Source: Acidimicrobium ferrooxidans DSM 10331 (GTDB lineage Bacteria; Actinomycetota; Acidimicrobiia; Acidimicrobiales; Acidimicrobiaceae). Taken from it: DNA of 64,000 bases. The notes under the pieces were generated by a model. It was not told where the DNA came from and did no database searches. It saw nothing but the letters and a program-made list of their open reading frames with translations. A program made the translations under genes and the position numbers. Positions within the stretch are counted from its first letter, which is position 1. Each line of letters starts with the position of its first letter. Below, piece by piece: positions 7,402-16,368 of this stretch. Location of the stretch: assembly GCF_000023265.1 (NCBI RefSeq), contig NC_013124.1:744001-808000 (forward strand), read 5' to 3'.

Positions 7402-8505
7402 GTGCTGCGCGTGAGCCTCGACGTCTTGCCCCTGGTGGGCGCGAGGACGGGCGTCGGAGAGTTCGTCTGGCACCTCGCGAACGCGCTTCTCGAGGCCGGC
7501 GTCGACGTCTCGGGCTGGGGTGTGACGTGGCGAGGCCGCGACCGGCTCCGAGCGGCCGTGCCCGCCGAGCTCCGTGTGCACGACGCTCGTCTGCCTGCTC
7601 GTCCGCTCTGGGCGGCGTGGGCACGGTGGCGATGGCCGTCGATCGATCGCGTGTTCGCCGACGTCGACGTCGTCCACGCGACCAACTTCACGCTGCCGCC
7701 GCTGCGTGAGCGCCCGAGCGTCGTGACGGTCCATGACCTCACCGTCGTGCACCATCCGAACTGGTGTGATCGCGCGACGCTCGTCTATCCCAAGCTGGTC
7801 GCGGCTGCAGTGCGCGAGGGCTCGTTCGTCCACACCCCATCGGAGGCGGTCGCTCGCGAAGTCAGGGCGTGGTTGGGTCTCGACGCCGATCGGGTGGTCG
7901 CGGTGCCCCATGGCGCCCCCGGGGCGCCGGTTGCCCCGCCCGCGGCGCCAGCGAGGATCGCGCGGCTCGCCGGGCGCCGCTACGTCCTCGCGCTCGGAAC
8001 CCTCGAGCCCCGCAAAGGTATCGACGTGCTCATCGAGGCGTTCGCGCACGTCGCCGAGCACGAGCGCGACCTCGAGCTCGTGCTGGCTGGACAGTGGGGG
8101 TGGGGGGTCGACGCCATCACCTCGGCGCTGGTGGCCAGTCCGGTGCGCGCACGGATCCGGGTGCTCGGCTACGTCGATCCCATCGAGCGAGCCTGGCTGC
8201 TCACCAACGCCGCCATGCTCGCCTACCCGAGTCGCTACGAGGGGTTCGGACTGCCGCCCCTCGAAGCGATGGCGGCCGGCGTCCCGGTCGTCGCCAGCGA
8301 CGTGCCCGCGGTACGCGAGGTGGTCGGCTCGGCGGCGGTGCTCGCTCCCGTCGGTGATGCGGCGGCGCTCGCAGCGTCGATCGGCCGCGCGCTCGTCGAC
8401 GCGGACCGTCTGCGCGCACTCGGCCCGAGCCGAGCGGCGCAGTTCACCTGGGAGCGCACGGCGCGCGCCATGATCGAGCTCTACGAGCGGGTCGCGGCGA
8501 CGTGA
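7402..8505 (+). CDS. GT4-family glycosyltransferase (first of three tandem paralogues)
   Basis: 367 residues, GT-B fold. N-terminal half: LPLVGARTGVGEFV near the start and TVHDLTVVHHPNW near residue 113. C-terminal half: LALGTLEPRKGIDVLIEAF and the donor-binding YPSRYEGFGLPPLEAMAAGVPVVAS, with the EGFGLPPLE motif carrying the two conserved Glu. GDP-mannose is the likely donor from family preference and nearby genes. The GTG start has no ribosome site; a TAGACT box lies 6 nt before it. The stop overlaps the next gene by 4 bp, so 7402-10650 is one coupled run of three glycosyltransferases. Confidence 0.85.
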   Translation: MLRVSLDVLPLVGARTGVGEFVWHLANALLEAGVDVSGWGVTWRGRDRLRAAVPAELRVHDARLPARPLWAAWARWRWPSIDRVFADVDVVHATNFTLPPLRERPSVVTVHDLTVVHHPNWCDRATLVYPKLVAAAVREGSFVHTPSEAVAREVRAWLGLDADRVVAVPHGAPGAPVAPPAAPARIARLAGRRYVLALGTLEPRKGIDVLIEAFAHVAEHERDLELVLAGQWGWGVDAITSALVASPVRARIRVLGYVDPIERAWLLTNAAMLAYPSRYEGFGLPPLEAMAAGVPVVASDVPAVREVVGSAAVLAPVGDAAALAASIGRALVDADRLRALGPSRAAQFTWERTARAMIELYERVAAT

Positions 8506-9566
8506 GGGTCGACATCGTCGTCGAGCAGCTCGCCCGTCCGGCCCCCGGGGGGATCGGTGTGTGGGTTCGCGAAGTCACCCCACGGCTCGCCCGACGTCAC
8601 GCCGTGCGTCTGGTCGCGTCGCGCTCGGCGCGCCTCGACGGTGTAGTCGAGGGGGCCACGACGGTTCGACGGATGCCGTTGCCCGAGCCGATCGCACAGC
8701 GTGCGTGGGATGCGGGGCTCTGGGGGGCAGATCCGTCCGCCGATGTGGGGCTCTGGCTGTCGTTCGGAGGGCCGCCGATCGCGCGACGACCGCCCTCGGT
8801 GGTGGTGGTCCACGACGTGATCTTCCTCGAGCATCCAGAGCTCTACACGAGGCGAGGGGCTCGCTGGCACGTGGCCCAACTCGAGGCGGCGCTCGCCCGT
8901 GCGACGCGGTTGGTCGCGGTCGATCCCACCGTGGCCGATCGGCTGGTCGCGCTCGGGGCACGAGATCGGGTCCGCGTCGTCGCTCCCGGGGCCGACCACC
9001 TTCCTCCGGCCGATGCAGAGGGCGCGCGGGCCGTGCTGGCGCGAGCCGGGGTCGAGCGCCCCTACCTGCTCGTGGTCGGTACGCTCGAGCCGAGGAAGAA
9101 CCTGGGTCGCCTCGTCGAGGCGTACCAGGCCTATCGCGCGCGATCGTTCGACCCCGTCGACCTCGTCGTCGTCGGCCCGGCTGGCTGGGGCGACGACGCT
9201 CGGCGCGGTCCCGGGGTGCACGTGCTCGGCACGGTGGCGGCGCCGATCCTGGCGGGTCTGCTCGTGCAGGCGAGAGCGCTGGCCTACGTCTCGCTGGTGG
9301 AGGGGTTCGGCCTCCCGGTCGTCGAGGCACTGCACGCCGCGGTGCCCGTGGTGGTGTCGACGACCGTGCCGGCCGCGCGTTTCGGCGGCGTTGGCGTGGA
9401 TCCCTACGACGTCCGGTCGATCACGGATGGTCTCGCCGCGGTGCTCGACGACGAACGGGCGCGCTCGCGGCTCGTGAGCGAGGGCTTGCTCGCCGTCGAG
9501 CAGCTCAGGTGGGACCGTACGGCCGACGCGCTCGCCGACGTGCTCGAGGAGGTCGCCGATGGCTGA
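8502..9566 (+). CDS. GT4-family glycosyltransferase (second of three)
   Basis: 354 residues and clearly related to its two neighbours. It shows PGGIGVWVREV at the start, VVHDVIFLEHPELYTRR near 105, LLVVGTLEPRKNLGRLVEAY and YVSLVEGFGLPVVEALHAAVPVV. GTG 8502 overlaps the stop of the previous gene (GTGA), and its own end overlaps the following ATG by 8 bp. It probably adds one sugar, perhaps mannose, to a lipid- or polymer-linked acceptor; the acceptor is unknown. Confidence 0.84.
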   Translation: MRVDIVVEQLARPAPGGIGVWVREVTPRLARRHAVRLVASRSARLDGVVEGATTVRRMPLPEPIAQRAWDAGLWGADPSADVGLWLSFGGPPIARRPPSVVVVHDVIFLEHPELYTRRGARWHVAQLEAALARATRLVAVDPTVADRLVALGARDRVRVVAPGADHLPPADAEGARAVLARAGVERPYLLVVGTLEPRKNLGRLVEAYQAYRARSFDPVDLVVVGPAGWGDDARRGPGVHVLGTVAAPILAGLLVQARALAYVSLVEGFGLPVVEALHAAVPVVVSTTVPAARFGGVGVDPYDVRSITDGLAAVLDDERARSRLVSEGLLAVEQLRWDRTADALADVLEEVADG

Positions 9567-10650
9567 GATCGTCATCGATGCAACCAGCATCCCTGCGGAA
9601 CTGACGGGCGCGGGTCGCTACGCGGTCGGGCTGTGCCGTGCGCTCGCCGCGCTCGAGGGGCGTCCGGACATCGAGGTCTTCACGACCGGTGCGGCGCGAC
9701 CCCACTTCGTCAGCGACGCCCCCGGCTGGGCGGTGTCGACGGCAGCCCCGCGCCACAGGGTGGCGCGCCTCGCCGCCCAGGAACTGCTCGTCGGCCGGCG
9801 TGCACGCCGCCACGGAGCCCGCGTCATCCACGGGCTGCACTACCAGCTCCCGAGGGCACGTGGGGTCGGCCTCGTCGTCACCGTGCACGATCTCACGCTC
9901 ATCGAGCATCCGGAGTGGCACGATCGCGCGAAGGTCCTCTACTTTCGCGGCGCCATTCGCTCGGCACTGCGACGTGCGCACGCCATCATCGTGCCCTCGG
10001 AAGCCACTCGCGAGGGTCTTCGAGCACGGTTCGACCCGCGCGTTCCGGTCCACGTGGTCCACCACGGCGTCGAGGGCGTTCCTCGACTCGACCATCGCCT
10101 TGCCCGCCCCGGTCGACGCAGCCTCCTCGTCCTCGGAACCCTCGAGCCGCGCAAGAACTTGGTGCGCATCCTCAGGGCTTTCGATGCGATCGCCGAGGAG
10201 GAGCCCGACGTCATCCTTCGCTTCGTCGGCAAGCGAGGCTGGGGCCTCGGCGAGTTCGACGCGACGCTCGCTGGCCTTCGCCATCGTCGTCGCGTCGAGG
10301 TGCTCGGCTTCGTCTCGGACGAGGCGCTCGCAGGCTACCTCTCGGAGGCGGCTGCGCTCGTGTACCCATCGCTCGAGGAGGGCTTCGGTCTGCCCGTGCT
10401 CGAGGCACTCGCCGCGGGGCTTGCGGTCGTGACGTCGAAGGACTCGGTCATGGAGGAGGTGGCGGGTGGGTTCGCCACCCTGGTCGACCCCACCGATGTC
10501 GGCTCCATCGCCCACGGCATGCGCCAGGCGCTCGACGAGGCACGTCCGACGGAACGGATCGAGGCGCAGATCGCCTGGGCTCGGAGCTTCACCTGGGAGC
10601 GCGCGGCCGAGACGACCCTCGCGGTCTATCGGGAGGTCGCCGGGCTCTAG
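9559..10650 (+). CDS. GT4-family glycosyltransferase (third of three)
   Basis: 363 residues, same architecture as the two upstream copies: GAGRYAVGLCRAL near the start, TVHDLTLIEHPEWHDRAK near 112, LLVLGTLEPRKNLVRILRAF and YPSLEEGFGLPVLEALAAGLAVV near the C-terminus. ATG 9559 lies inside the end of the previous gene. Its TAG stop at 10648-10650 also forms the first half of the TAGCCT promoter box of the next gene. Confidence 0.85.
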   Translation: MAEIVIDATSIPAELTGAGRYAVGLCRALAALEGRPDIEVFTTGAARPHFVSDAPGWAVSTAAPRHRVARLAAQELLVGRRARRHGARVIHGLHYQLPRARGVGLVVTVHDLTLIEHPEWHDRAKVLYFRGAIRSALRRAHAIIVPSEATREGLRARFDPRVPVHVVHHGVEGVPRLDHRLARPGRRSLLVLGTLEPRKNLVRILRAFDAIAEEEPDVILRFVGKRGWGLGEFDATLAGLRHRRRVEVLGFVSDEALAGYLSEAAALVYPSLEEGFGLPVLEALAAGLAVVTSKDSVMEEVAGGFATLVDPTDVGSIAHGMRQALDEARPTERIEAQIAWARSFTWERAAETTLAVYREVAGL

Positions 10651-10653
10651 CCT
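10648..10653 (+). promoter_or_regulatory. -10 TAGCCT overlapping a stop codon, before the Rmd-like gene
   Basis: The TAG stop of the glycosyltransferase is the first half of TAGCCT. The box ends 8 nt before ATG 10662 with no ribosome site between. Confidence 0.55.
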
Positions 10654-10661
10654 CCTCACGC

Positions 10662-11588
10662 ATGCGCGCGCTCGTCACCGGGTCACGGGGATTCGTCGGG
10701 ACGTGGCTGCGGGCACACCTCGGGGCCGCCGGCGACGAGGTCGTCGAGCTGCCGGCCGATCTCGACGTCACGGATCGAGCCGCGATCGGTGCGTGGATGC
10801 GAACCCACGGCGCCGCGATCGAAGCCTGCTATCACCTCGCGGCGCAGGCGAGCGTCGCCAGGTCCTTCGAGGATCCAGGCCACACCTGGCTCACCAACGC
10901 GCTCGGCACGCAGTTCCTGGTCGAGGCCCTGTCCGAGGCGGCGCCGGCCGCGACGCTGCTCGTCGTGTCCTCGTCCGAGGTCTACGGTGCACCGGCGCCC
11001 GATGAGCTCCCGGTCGACGAGGACGCGCCACTGCGGCCGACCTCACCGTATGCCGCGTCCAAGGTCGGTGCCGAGGCCGCGGGGCTGGAGGGAGCCTGGG
11101 GCCGTGGGCTTCGGGTCGTGATCGCTCGACCGTTCAACCACATCGGGCCCGGTCAGTCCGAGGCGTTCGTGATCCCGAGTCTTGTGGGTCGGGTCGTCGA
11201 GGCGCACCGCAACGGAGAGCGCGTGATCCGTGTCGGCAACCTCGCGGCTCGTCGGGACTTTTCCGACGTGCGCGACGTGGTCGCGGCCTATCGAGCCTTG
11301 GTCGTCGATGGGCACGATCGCGGCGTCTACAACGTCTGTTCGGGCCAGGCGTACTCGATCCGGGAGGTGCTCGAACTCATCGTGCGAGCAGCCGATGCGT
11401 CACTCGAGGTGGTGGTCGATCCCGCACTGCTCCGGCCCGTGGACGTGCCCGTGATCGTGGGGAATCCGGCGCGCCTCGTCGCACACACTGGGGTGCGCTT
11501 TCACCACTCGCTCGAGGCGACGATCGAAGAGCTGGTCACGAGCGCACTTCGCGGACCAACGGCGACGGGAGGGTTCGTCGATCGCTAG
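10662..11588 (+). CDS. NAD(P)-dependent sugar-nucleotide reductase, GDP-6-deoxy-mannose reductase (Rmd)-like
   Basis: 308-residue extended SDR protein. GSRGFVGTWLRAHL binds the nucleotide; LPADLDVTD is typical of the Rmd/RmlD-like reductases. YHLAAQASVARSFEDP, SSSEVYG and SPYAASK give the catalytic Ser/Thr, Tyr and Lys. Rmd reduces GDP-4-keto-6-deoxymannose to GDP-D-rhamnose, but no GDP-mannose 4,6-dehydratase is visible in the window, so the protein might itself be the dehydratase or work on another nucleotide sugar. ATG 10662 is preceded by a TAGCCT box. Confidence 0.72.
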   Translation: MRALVTGSRGFVGTWLRAHLGAAGDEVVELPADLDVTDRAAIGAWMRTHGAAIEACYHLAAQASVARSFEDPGHTWLTNALGTQFLVEALSEAAPAATLLVVSSSEVYGAPAPDELPVDEDAPLRPTSPYAASKVGAEAAGLEGAWGRGLRVVIARPFNHIGPGQSEAFVIPSLVGRVVEAHRNGERVIRVGNLAARRDFSDVRDVVAAYRALVVDGHDRGVYNVCSGQAYSIREVLELIVRAADASLEVVVDPALLRPVDVPVIVGNPARLVAHTGVRFHHSLEATIEELVTSALRGPTATGGFVDR

Positions 11589-11591
11589 CGT
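11586..11591 (+). promoter_or_regulatory. -10-like TAGCGT overlapping a stop codon, before the GT2 membrane protein
   Basis: The TAG stop of the Rmd-like gene begins TAGCGT, 9 nt before ATG 11601. A GGAG also lies between (11593-11596), so the message could be leaderless or use that site. Confidence 0.4.
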
Positions 11592-11600
11592 GGAGGCCTC

Positions 11601-14456
11601 ATGTCTACCGCTCCACGGGTCGCGGTCGTCGTCACGGCGTTCCGTCCTGGTCGCTACGTCGACGAGTGTCTCGCAGCCCTTGCGCATCAGAGCTACCCAG
11701 ATCTCGACATCACGGTGGTCGACGGCGCCGGTGACGATCGTGAATTGCGCGACGCCGTGGCCATGGCGGCACCCAGGGCGCGCATCGTCGATGGAGGAAG
11801 CTGTGGGGGGTACGGAGCCTGCGCGAACGCGGGGGCGCGGGTGCACCCCGACACACCGTTCCTCGTCTTCGTCCATGACGACGCCGTGCTCGCGCACAAC
11901 GCCATCGCGTCCATGGTCGAGGTGGCCTATGCCGCCAACGCCGGCATCGTGACGCCGAAGCTGGTCGCCTTCGACGATCCACGCAGTCTGGTGACGGTCG
12001 GGTGGGATCTCGACCCGTTCTTCAACCCGACCGCTCGGGTGGAGGCGGGCGAGCTCGACCAGGGTCAGCTCGACGAAGTCGTGGACGTGGACGCCGCACC
12101 GGGTGCTGCAATGTTGGTTCGTCGTGACCTCTTCGACGCCCTCGGTGGCTTCGACGAGGTCTTCGGCCTCATCGGGGAAGACGTCGACCTGAGCGTGCGC
12201 GCTCGACTCGCTGGTGCTCGCGTCGTCACCGCTCCGCACGCCCGCGTCCGACATCGAGGGGTGCGCATGGAGCGGCTGCGACGCGCGCGCCGACGCCGCC
12301 AGGTCGGCGCCCAGGTCCTCGAGGAGCGCGTCGGTCTGCAAGATGCCGAGCGGGTCTGGCGCAGGCGCCGCGCCTCGCGCATCATGATGTCGAGCCTGTA
12401 CGACGGCCCGATCCGCTTGGTGCTGCTCCTCCTGTTTGCCACGGAGCGCATCGGCGAGCTGGTCTGGAGGGCCCTCGCGGGTTCGCCGTCGGCGGGTGTC
12501 GCGGGACTGCGGGCGCTCGTGCTGTCGCGCGACGACCGCGTGGCGCTCCGGCGTCGTCGTCATGGCATCGGCGAGCGCGCTCGGTCGCATCGCGTCGTCG
12601 CGACGCGCACCTGGACACCGGGGGAGCGTCTCGTGGCCGTCGGGGCCCAAGCAGGTACTCTCTCACCTGGGCCCACGGATGCGCCCCCCAAGCGGCTCGC
12701 ACGGTGGGTGCCGCGCTCGGGCTCGGCTCGCTGGTTGCTCCTCGTCGCGATGGTGATTGGCCTCGTCTCAGCGCGAGGTGCGCTGACGGCCTCCTCGCCC
12801 GGGGGGAGCCTCCTGGGTGGAGTGAGCGGCCTCGCGTTGCTCGATGCCTGGGTCCACGCTCGGGCCGTTCCGGCGGTCCTCGGGGCCGGCGTGGCGCCGG
12901 TGGGGACCGCGTTCATCGGGCTCGTGTCGCTGGTGTTCGGCGGTGACGTCGGACTCACCGTGCGATTGGCGGTACTCGTCGGCGCACTCGTGGCGCCCGT
13001 CGCGGTGGCTCGGCTCGCTCGGCGCGAGTTCGACGACGTGCGCTCCAGTGCGCTCGCGCTCGTGTGGTCGCTCGGTCCGGCCTTGGCACTCGGCATCGCC
13101 AGGTCCTCTCTGTCGCTCGTCGCTGCGTCGGCGCTCGCACCGGTGCTCGTCGGCGCCACGCTCGCTGCCACCCAAGGACAGCGTCTCAGTCCGCGTCGCG
13201 CCAAGCGTGCCCAGCGGCGGCTCGGGCTGGTTGCGGCCGTCGCGCTGGCGTTCGCGCCAGAGCTCGTCGCGGTGTGGCTGGTGGTCATCGCTGCCGAGGC
13301 GCTGTGGTGGGCCCGTGCGGCAGACGCCTACCGACTCCGGCGTCTCGGGCGCGCGCTCGGCATCGCGGGCCTCATGGCGATCGGCATCAACCTGCCCTGG
13401 CTCGCGGCCCTCGTCCTGTGGCATCCTGGGGTCGCTGTCGTGGCCCACGGCGTGCCGGGAGCGCGAGTGCAGTCGCTCGGGGCGCACCTGTTCGGCGGAG
13501 GCTACCTCGCTGGCCCAGCACCGTGGCTGTACGTGGCGCTCGGTGCGATCGCCCTCGCTGCGGGCGTCGAGCGCAGCGAACGAGCCAGACTCGCGGTGGC
13601 TCGGGCCGTCACGGGTCTTGCCCTCAGTGGCGTCGGGGCGCTGGCGATGCTCGGTGGCCTTGGCTCGACGCCGATCCAGCCGGCCTACTTCGACGTGCTC
13701 GGTGGCCTCTTGATCGTGCTGGCGGTGCCGACTGGTGTCAGCGCGGCCCAGGCGTGGCTGCGCCGCAGACGCCTCGGACTCTGGCATCTCGTGGGGGTGG
13801 TTGCGGCGCTCCTCGTCGCCATCCTCGGCCTTGGTTCGGCGCTGTCGGCGCTCATCGCGCCGGCGGAGCCGATCGCGCTGCCGACCGCCAACCTCGCGCT
13901 CGCTGGCGGGTTCTTCGCCCGTCCGGTGCCGACGTTGTGGATCGAGGTCGGGCCCGGCGGACCTGTTGGTGGCGCAGCGGTCGCCGCCAACGTGACCGTT
14001 GCGGTCACCACGGGTGCGGAGCCGAGCTTCCTCGGCCAGTTCGGTCCGCCGGTGACGGAGGGGTATCGGCGCATCGTGCCCTCGATTCTCGATGCGCTCT
14101 CTGGTCACACGGTGCAACTCGGCGCGGTCCTGCGAAGGCTCGGCCTTGGTGAGGTCGTGGTGCTGGACGCATCGCAGTCTCCGCTCGCCAGTGCAGTCAC
14201 GCTCGGCGTCGAGCGCCAGGTCGACCTGCGTCAGCTCCTCGGAACCTCGTCGATGACTATCGCGGCGACGACGGGGGTGCCTCGGCCGGTCGCCGCGGCG
14301 GCAACACCGCCGTGGTTCGTGGTGAGCGAGCTCATCGCAGCGGGGGTGCTCGTCTGGTCGGCAGCGAGCGTGTTCGGGATCGAGGAGCGGATGGTGAGGC
14401 GGCCTCGGCTGCGCATGCCTGCTGCCCCCACGACCAGGGTCGAGGTGCTCCAGTGA
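11601..14456 (+). CDS. Large GT2 glycosyltransferase with polytopic membrane domain
   Basis: 951 residues. Residues 1-230 form a GT2 catalytic domain: VAVVVTAFRPGRYVDECLAALAHQ, then HDDAVL as the metal-binding DxD region, then GGFDEVFGLIGEDVDLSVRARLAG as the base region. A strongly basic linker (230-370) follows. From about 375 to 760 there are many hydrophobic helices, e.g. WLLLVAMVIGLVS, then an extracytoplasmic Val/Ala-rich stretch and a last helix near 915. This looks like a polymerising or lipid-linked sugar transferase of the envelope. It is coupled by a 4-bp overlap to a DUF5719 gene, a pairing known from other actinobacteria. The sugar is unknown. Confidence 0.8.
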   Translation: MSTAPRVAVVVTAFRPGRYVDECLAALAHQSYPDLDITVVDGAGDDRELRDAVAMAAPRARIVDGGSCGGYGACANAGARVHPDTPFLVFVHDDAVLAHNAIASMVEVAYAANAGIVTPKLVAFDDPRSLVTVGWDLDPFFNPTARVEAGELDQGQLDEVVDVDAAPGAAMLVRRDLFDALGGFDEVFGLIGEDVDLSVRARLAGARVVTAPHARVRHRGVRMERLRRARRRRQVGAQVLEERVGLQDAERVWRRRRASRIMMSSLYDGPIRLVLLLLFATERIGELVWRALAGSPSAGVAGLRALVLSRDDRVALRRRRHGIGERARSHRVVATRTWTPGERLVAVGAQAGTLSPGPTDAPPKRLARWVPRSGSARWLLLVAMVIGLVSARGALTASSPGGSLLGGVSGLALLDAWVHARAVPAVLGAGVAPVGTAFIGLVSLVFGGDVGLTVRLAVLVGALVAPVAVARLARREFDDVRSSALALVWSLGPALALGIARSSLSLVAASALAPVLVGATLAATQGQRLSPRRAKRAQRRLGLVAAVALAFAPELVAVWLVVIAAEALWWARAADAYRLRRLGRALGIAGLMAIGINLPWLAALVLWHPGVAVVAHGVPGARVQSLGAHLFGGGYLAGPAPWLYVALGAIALAAGVERSERARLAVARAVTGLALSGVGALAMLGGLGSTPIQPAYFDVLGGLLIVLAVPTGVSAAQAWLRRRRLGLWHLVGVVAALLVAILGLGSALSALIAPAEPIALPTANLALAGGFFARPVPTLWIEVGPGGPVGGAAVAANVTVAVTTGAEPSFLGQFGPPVTEGYRRIVPSILDALSGHTVQLGAVLRRLGLGEVVVLDASQSPLASAVTLGVERQVDLRQLLGTSSMTIAATTGVPRPVAAAATPPWFVVSELIAAGVLVWSAASVFGIEERMVRRPRLRMPAAPTTRVEVLQ

Positions 14457-15871
14457 CGCGCTGGTCGCGCACCCCGACGATCGGGGTGCTCGGCGTCGTC
14501 GTGGTCGTCGCGGCGACGGTCGCGGCAGGACTCGCGCCGGCACGGCCGCGCCCAGCGGTGTTCGCGCTTCCCGGGCACCGCTCACTGAGCGGTGCGACCG
14601 TGCTCGGGGCACTCACTCAGCCAGCGGTCGTGGCCGGTGCGTCCTCGGAGGCCTGGTACTGCGTCGCCCCACCGTTGCTGCCGCTCGCGGCGTCCACGAT
14701 CGCGCTGGCCAACCTCGGTGCGAGGGCACGCCACGTGGAACTCGTGCCCACGGCCAGCGGTGCTCGCCCGATCGCCGTCGTGCCCCTCGCGGCGGGCGCG
14801 ATGACGTCTCGGCCCGTGGGTGTGCGTGGGTTCTCGATCGTCGAGGGACCTGGGGGCGTCGCGGCGACGGTGGTGAGTCACGAGAGCGCGGGCGTCCAGA
14901 GCGAGCCGTGCCAGAGCACTGCGAGCGATGCGTGGACCGTCCTTGGTTTCGACACCGGCGCGGGCGATCGCGCCGTGGTGCGCATCGCCAACCCGTTCCA
15001 GACGACTGCGGTCGTCAACGTCGATCCGATCGGACCGTCGGGTACCACGGTGGTCGCGTCGACGCAGGGGATCGTCATCCAGCCTGGCCAGACGGTGAAC
15101 GTGGACGTAGCCAAGCTCGAGCCGGGCATGACGGACGCAGGGGTCGTCGTCGGCGCGAAGAACGGGCGCGTCGTCGTGGTCGGAGCGACGCGGCCCAATG
15201 GCGCGATCGCGCCGATCGTGCTCGATCCGCAGGCGACGCAGGGGCGATCGCTCGTCGCGCCGTGGGTGCCGGTGGTCGGCCTGCGCAACCTCTCGGTAGT
15301 GCTGGCCAATCCGAGCTCGAGCGTGGTGCGAGCCTCGGTGCGGGTCGTCGGCCTTCGTGGGACCGCCGGATCGACGGCTTCGGTCGCGGACGGACATGGC
15401 GTGAGCGAACGGGTCGTCGTGCCGAGCGGCGCCACGGTGGTGGTCCCGCTCACCGCCGAGGCCCTCGCGGAGCCGTCGGCCGGGGTGCAGCTCAGCGTCC
15501 ACACGAGCGGCGGTGCTGTGAGCGGGGTCGTGGACATCGAGCGCCGCGGTGTCCTCGACGGGCGCAGTGTGATCTCCCTCGAGCAGGTTGCTTCTCGCGG
15601 GTGGTTCCTCACGTGCCCATCGAGTGCGGCGATGTCGGCGCTCGCCTTCGACGAGGTTGGAGCGAGCGCCCAGCTCACCATCGCCGCCCACACCGCTGCG
15701 AGCGGTGCGCGATCCTTCGAGACGAACCTGCTCCACGCGGGCGTCATCGGTCTTGGCGGCGTTCGGGGCGTCGCCTGGTACGACGTGAGCGCCACCGAGC
15801 CGGTTGCCCTCTGGCCGGTCGCTTCGTCGACCGGCTGTGCGGTGCTCGGTGTGGTCGGTCCGCTCGATTAG
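14453..15871 (+). CDS. DUF5719-like secreted or membrane-anchored protein
   Basis: 472 residues. One N-terminal helix at about 9-30 (signal anchor) precedes an extracellular domain made of beta-rich, Val/Ser/Thr-rich stretches (NPFQTTAVVNVDP, ANPSSSVVRASVRVVG). This fits the actinobacterial DUF5719 family that accompanies a GT2 membrane protein; the family name is my recognition and no biochemical role is known. It starts at GTG 14453, overlapping the previous stop. Its own stop overlaps by 4 bp the stop of the convergent gene at 15868. Confidence 0.68.
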   Translation: MTRWSRTPTIGVLGVVVVVAATVAAGLAPARPRPAVFALPGHRSLSGATVLGALTQPAVVAGASSEAWYCVAPPLLPLAASTIALANLGARARHVELVPTASGARPIAVVPLAAGAMTSRPVGVRGFSIVEGPGGVAATVVSHESAGVQSEPCQSTASDAWTVLGFDTGAGDRAVVRIANPFQTTAVVNVDPIGPSGTTVVASTQGIVIQPGQTVNVDVAKLEPGMTDAGVVVGAKNGRVVVVGATRPNGAIAPIVLDPQATQGRSLVAPWVPVVGLRNLSVVLANPSSSVVRASVRVVGLRGTAGSTASVADGHGVSERVVVPSGATVVVPLTAEALAEPSAGVQLSVHTSGGAVSGVVDIERRGVLDGRSVISLEQVASRGWFLTCPSSAAMSALAFDEVGASAQLTIAAHTAASGARSFETNLLHAGVIGLGGVRGVAWYDVSATEPVALWPVASSTGCAVLGVVGPLD

Positions 15872-16368
15872 TCGAACCTGGTCCAGGCCTCGGCCCAGAG
15901 GCGCTCGTAGCCGACACGTGCGACCAGCTCGATCGCGTCGGTCGGTCGGCTGGGCTCGGCTCCACCCTCGAGCAGGATGCGCGCCATCGCCGTGGGTATG
16001 GGATAGTCACCGGGGGTCTCGGCGATACGAGCCAGCCCATCCGGGGGTGCCTGGGAGTTCGGTCCGAGCGGTCCCCAGGCTCCCCAGGCGCGCAGCACCA
16101 CGACGAGGAGCGCTGCGGGACCAAGGGTCCGATTGACCACCTGCTCGGTGGCACGGCCCGGGGGGCCAGCGATCCAGCTCGCCCCGAGGTAGTCGGCAGC
16201 GACGAGCCGTACCGGGCCGAAGGTCGTCGTGAGGTGTGCCGCCATGGCGTCGAGGGACGGACCATCCTCCCAATCGAGCACCCCGTCGACGAGGGACGCT
16301 CGAGGCTCGAGCGCGCGCGCGACGGCCAGCAGGCGCTCGGGGTCGAGGATGCGGCGTCGTAGGATCAT
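15868..16368 (-). CDS. Protein of unknown function, 166 residues
   Basis: No family recognised. The protein is soluble, with no signal peptide or membrane segment except one moderately hydrophobic stretch at about 82-92 (LLVVVLRAWGAWG). The last third is acidic and Trp-rich (RLWAEAWTRFD). ATG 16368 overlaps the stop of the upstream RibD-C-like gene (ATGA), so the two form an operon with leaderless start at 17030. A link to deaminase/reductase chemistry is only suggested by that coupling. Confidence 0.62.
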   Translation of the reverse strand: MILRRRILDPERLLAVARALEPRASLVDGVLDWEDGPSLDAMAAHLTTTFGPVRLVAADYLGASWIAGPPGRATEQVVNRTLGPAALLVVVLRAWGAWGPLGPNSQAPPDGLARIAETPGDYPIPTAMARILLEGGAEPSRPTDAIELVARVGYERLWAEAWTRFD

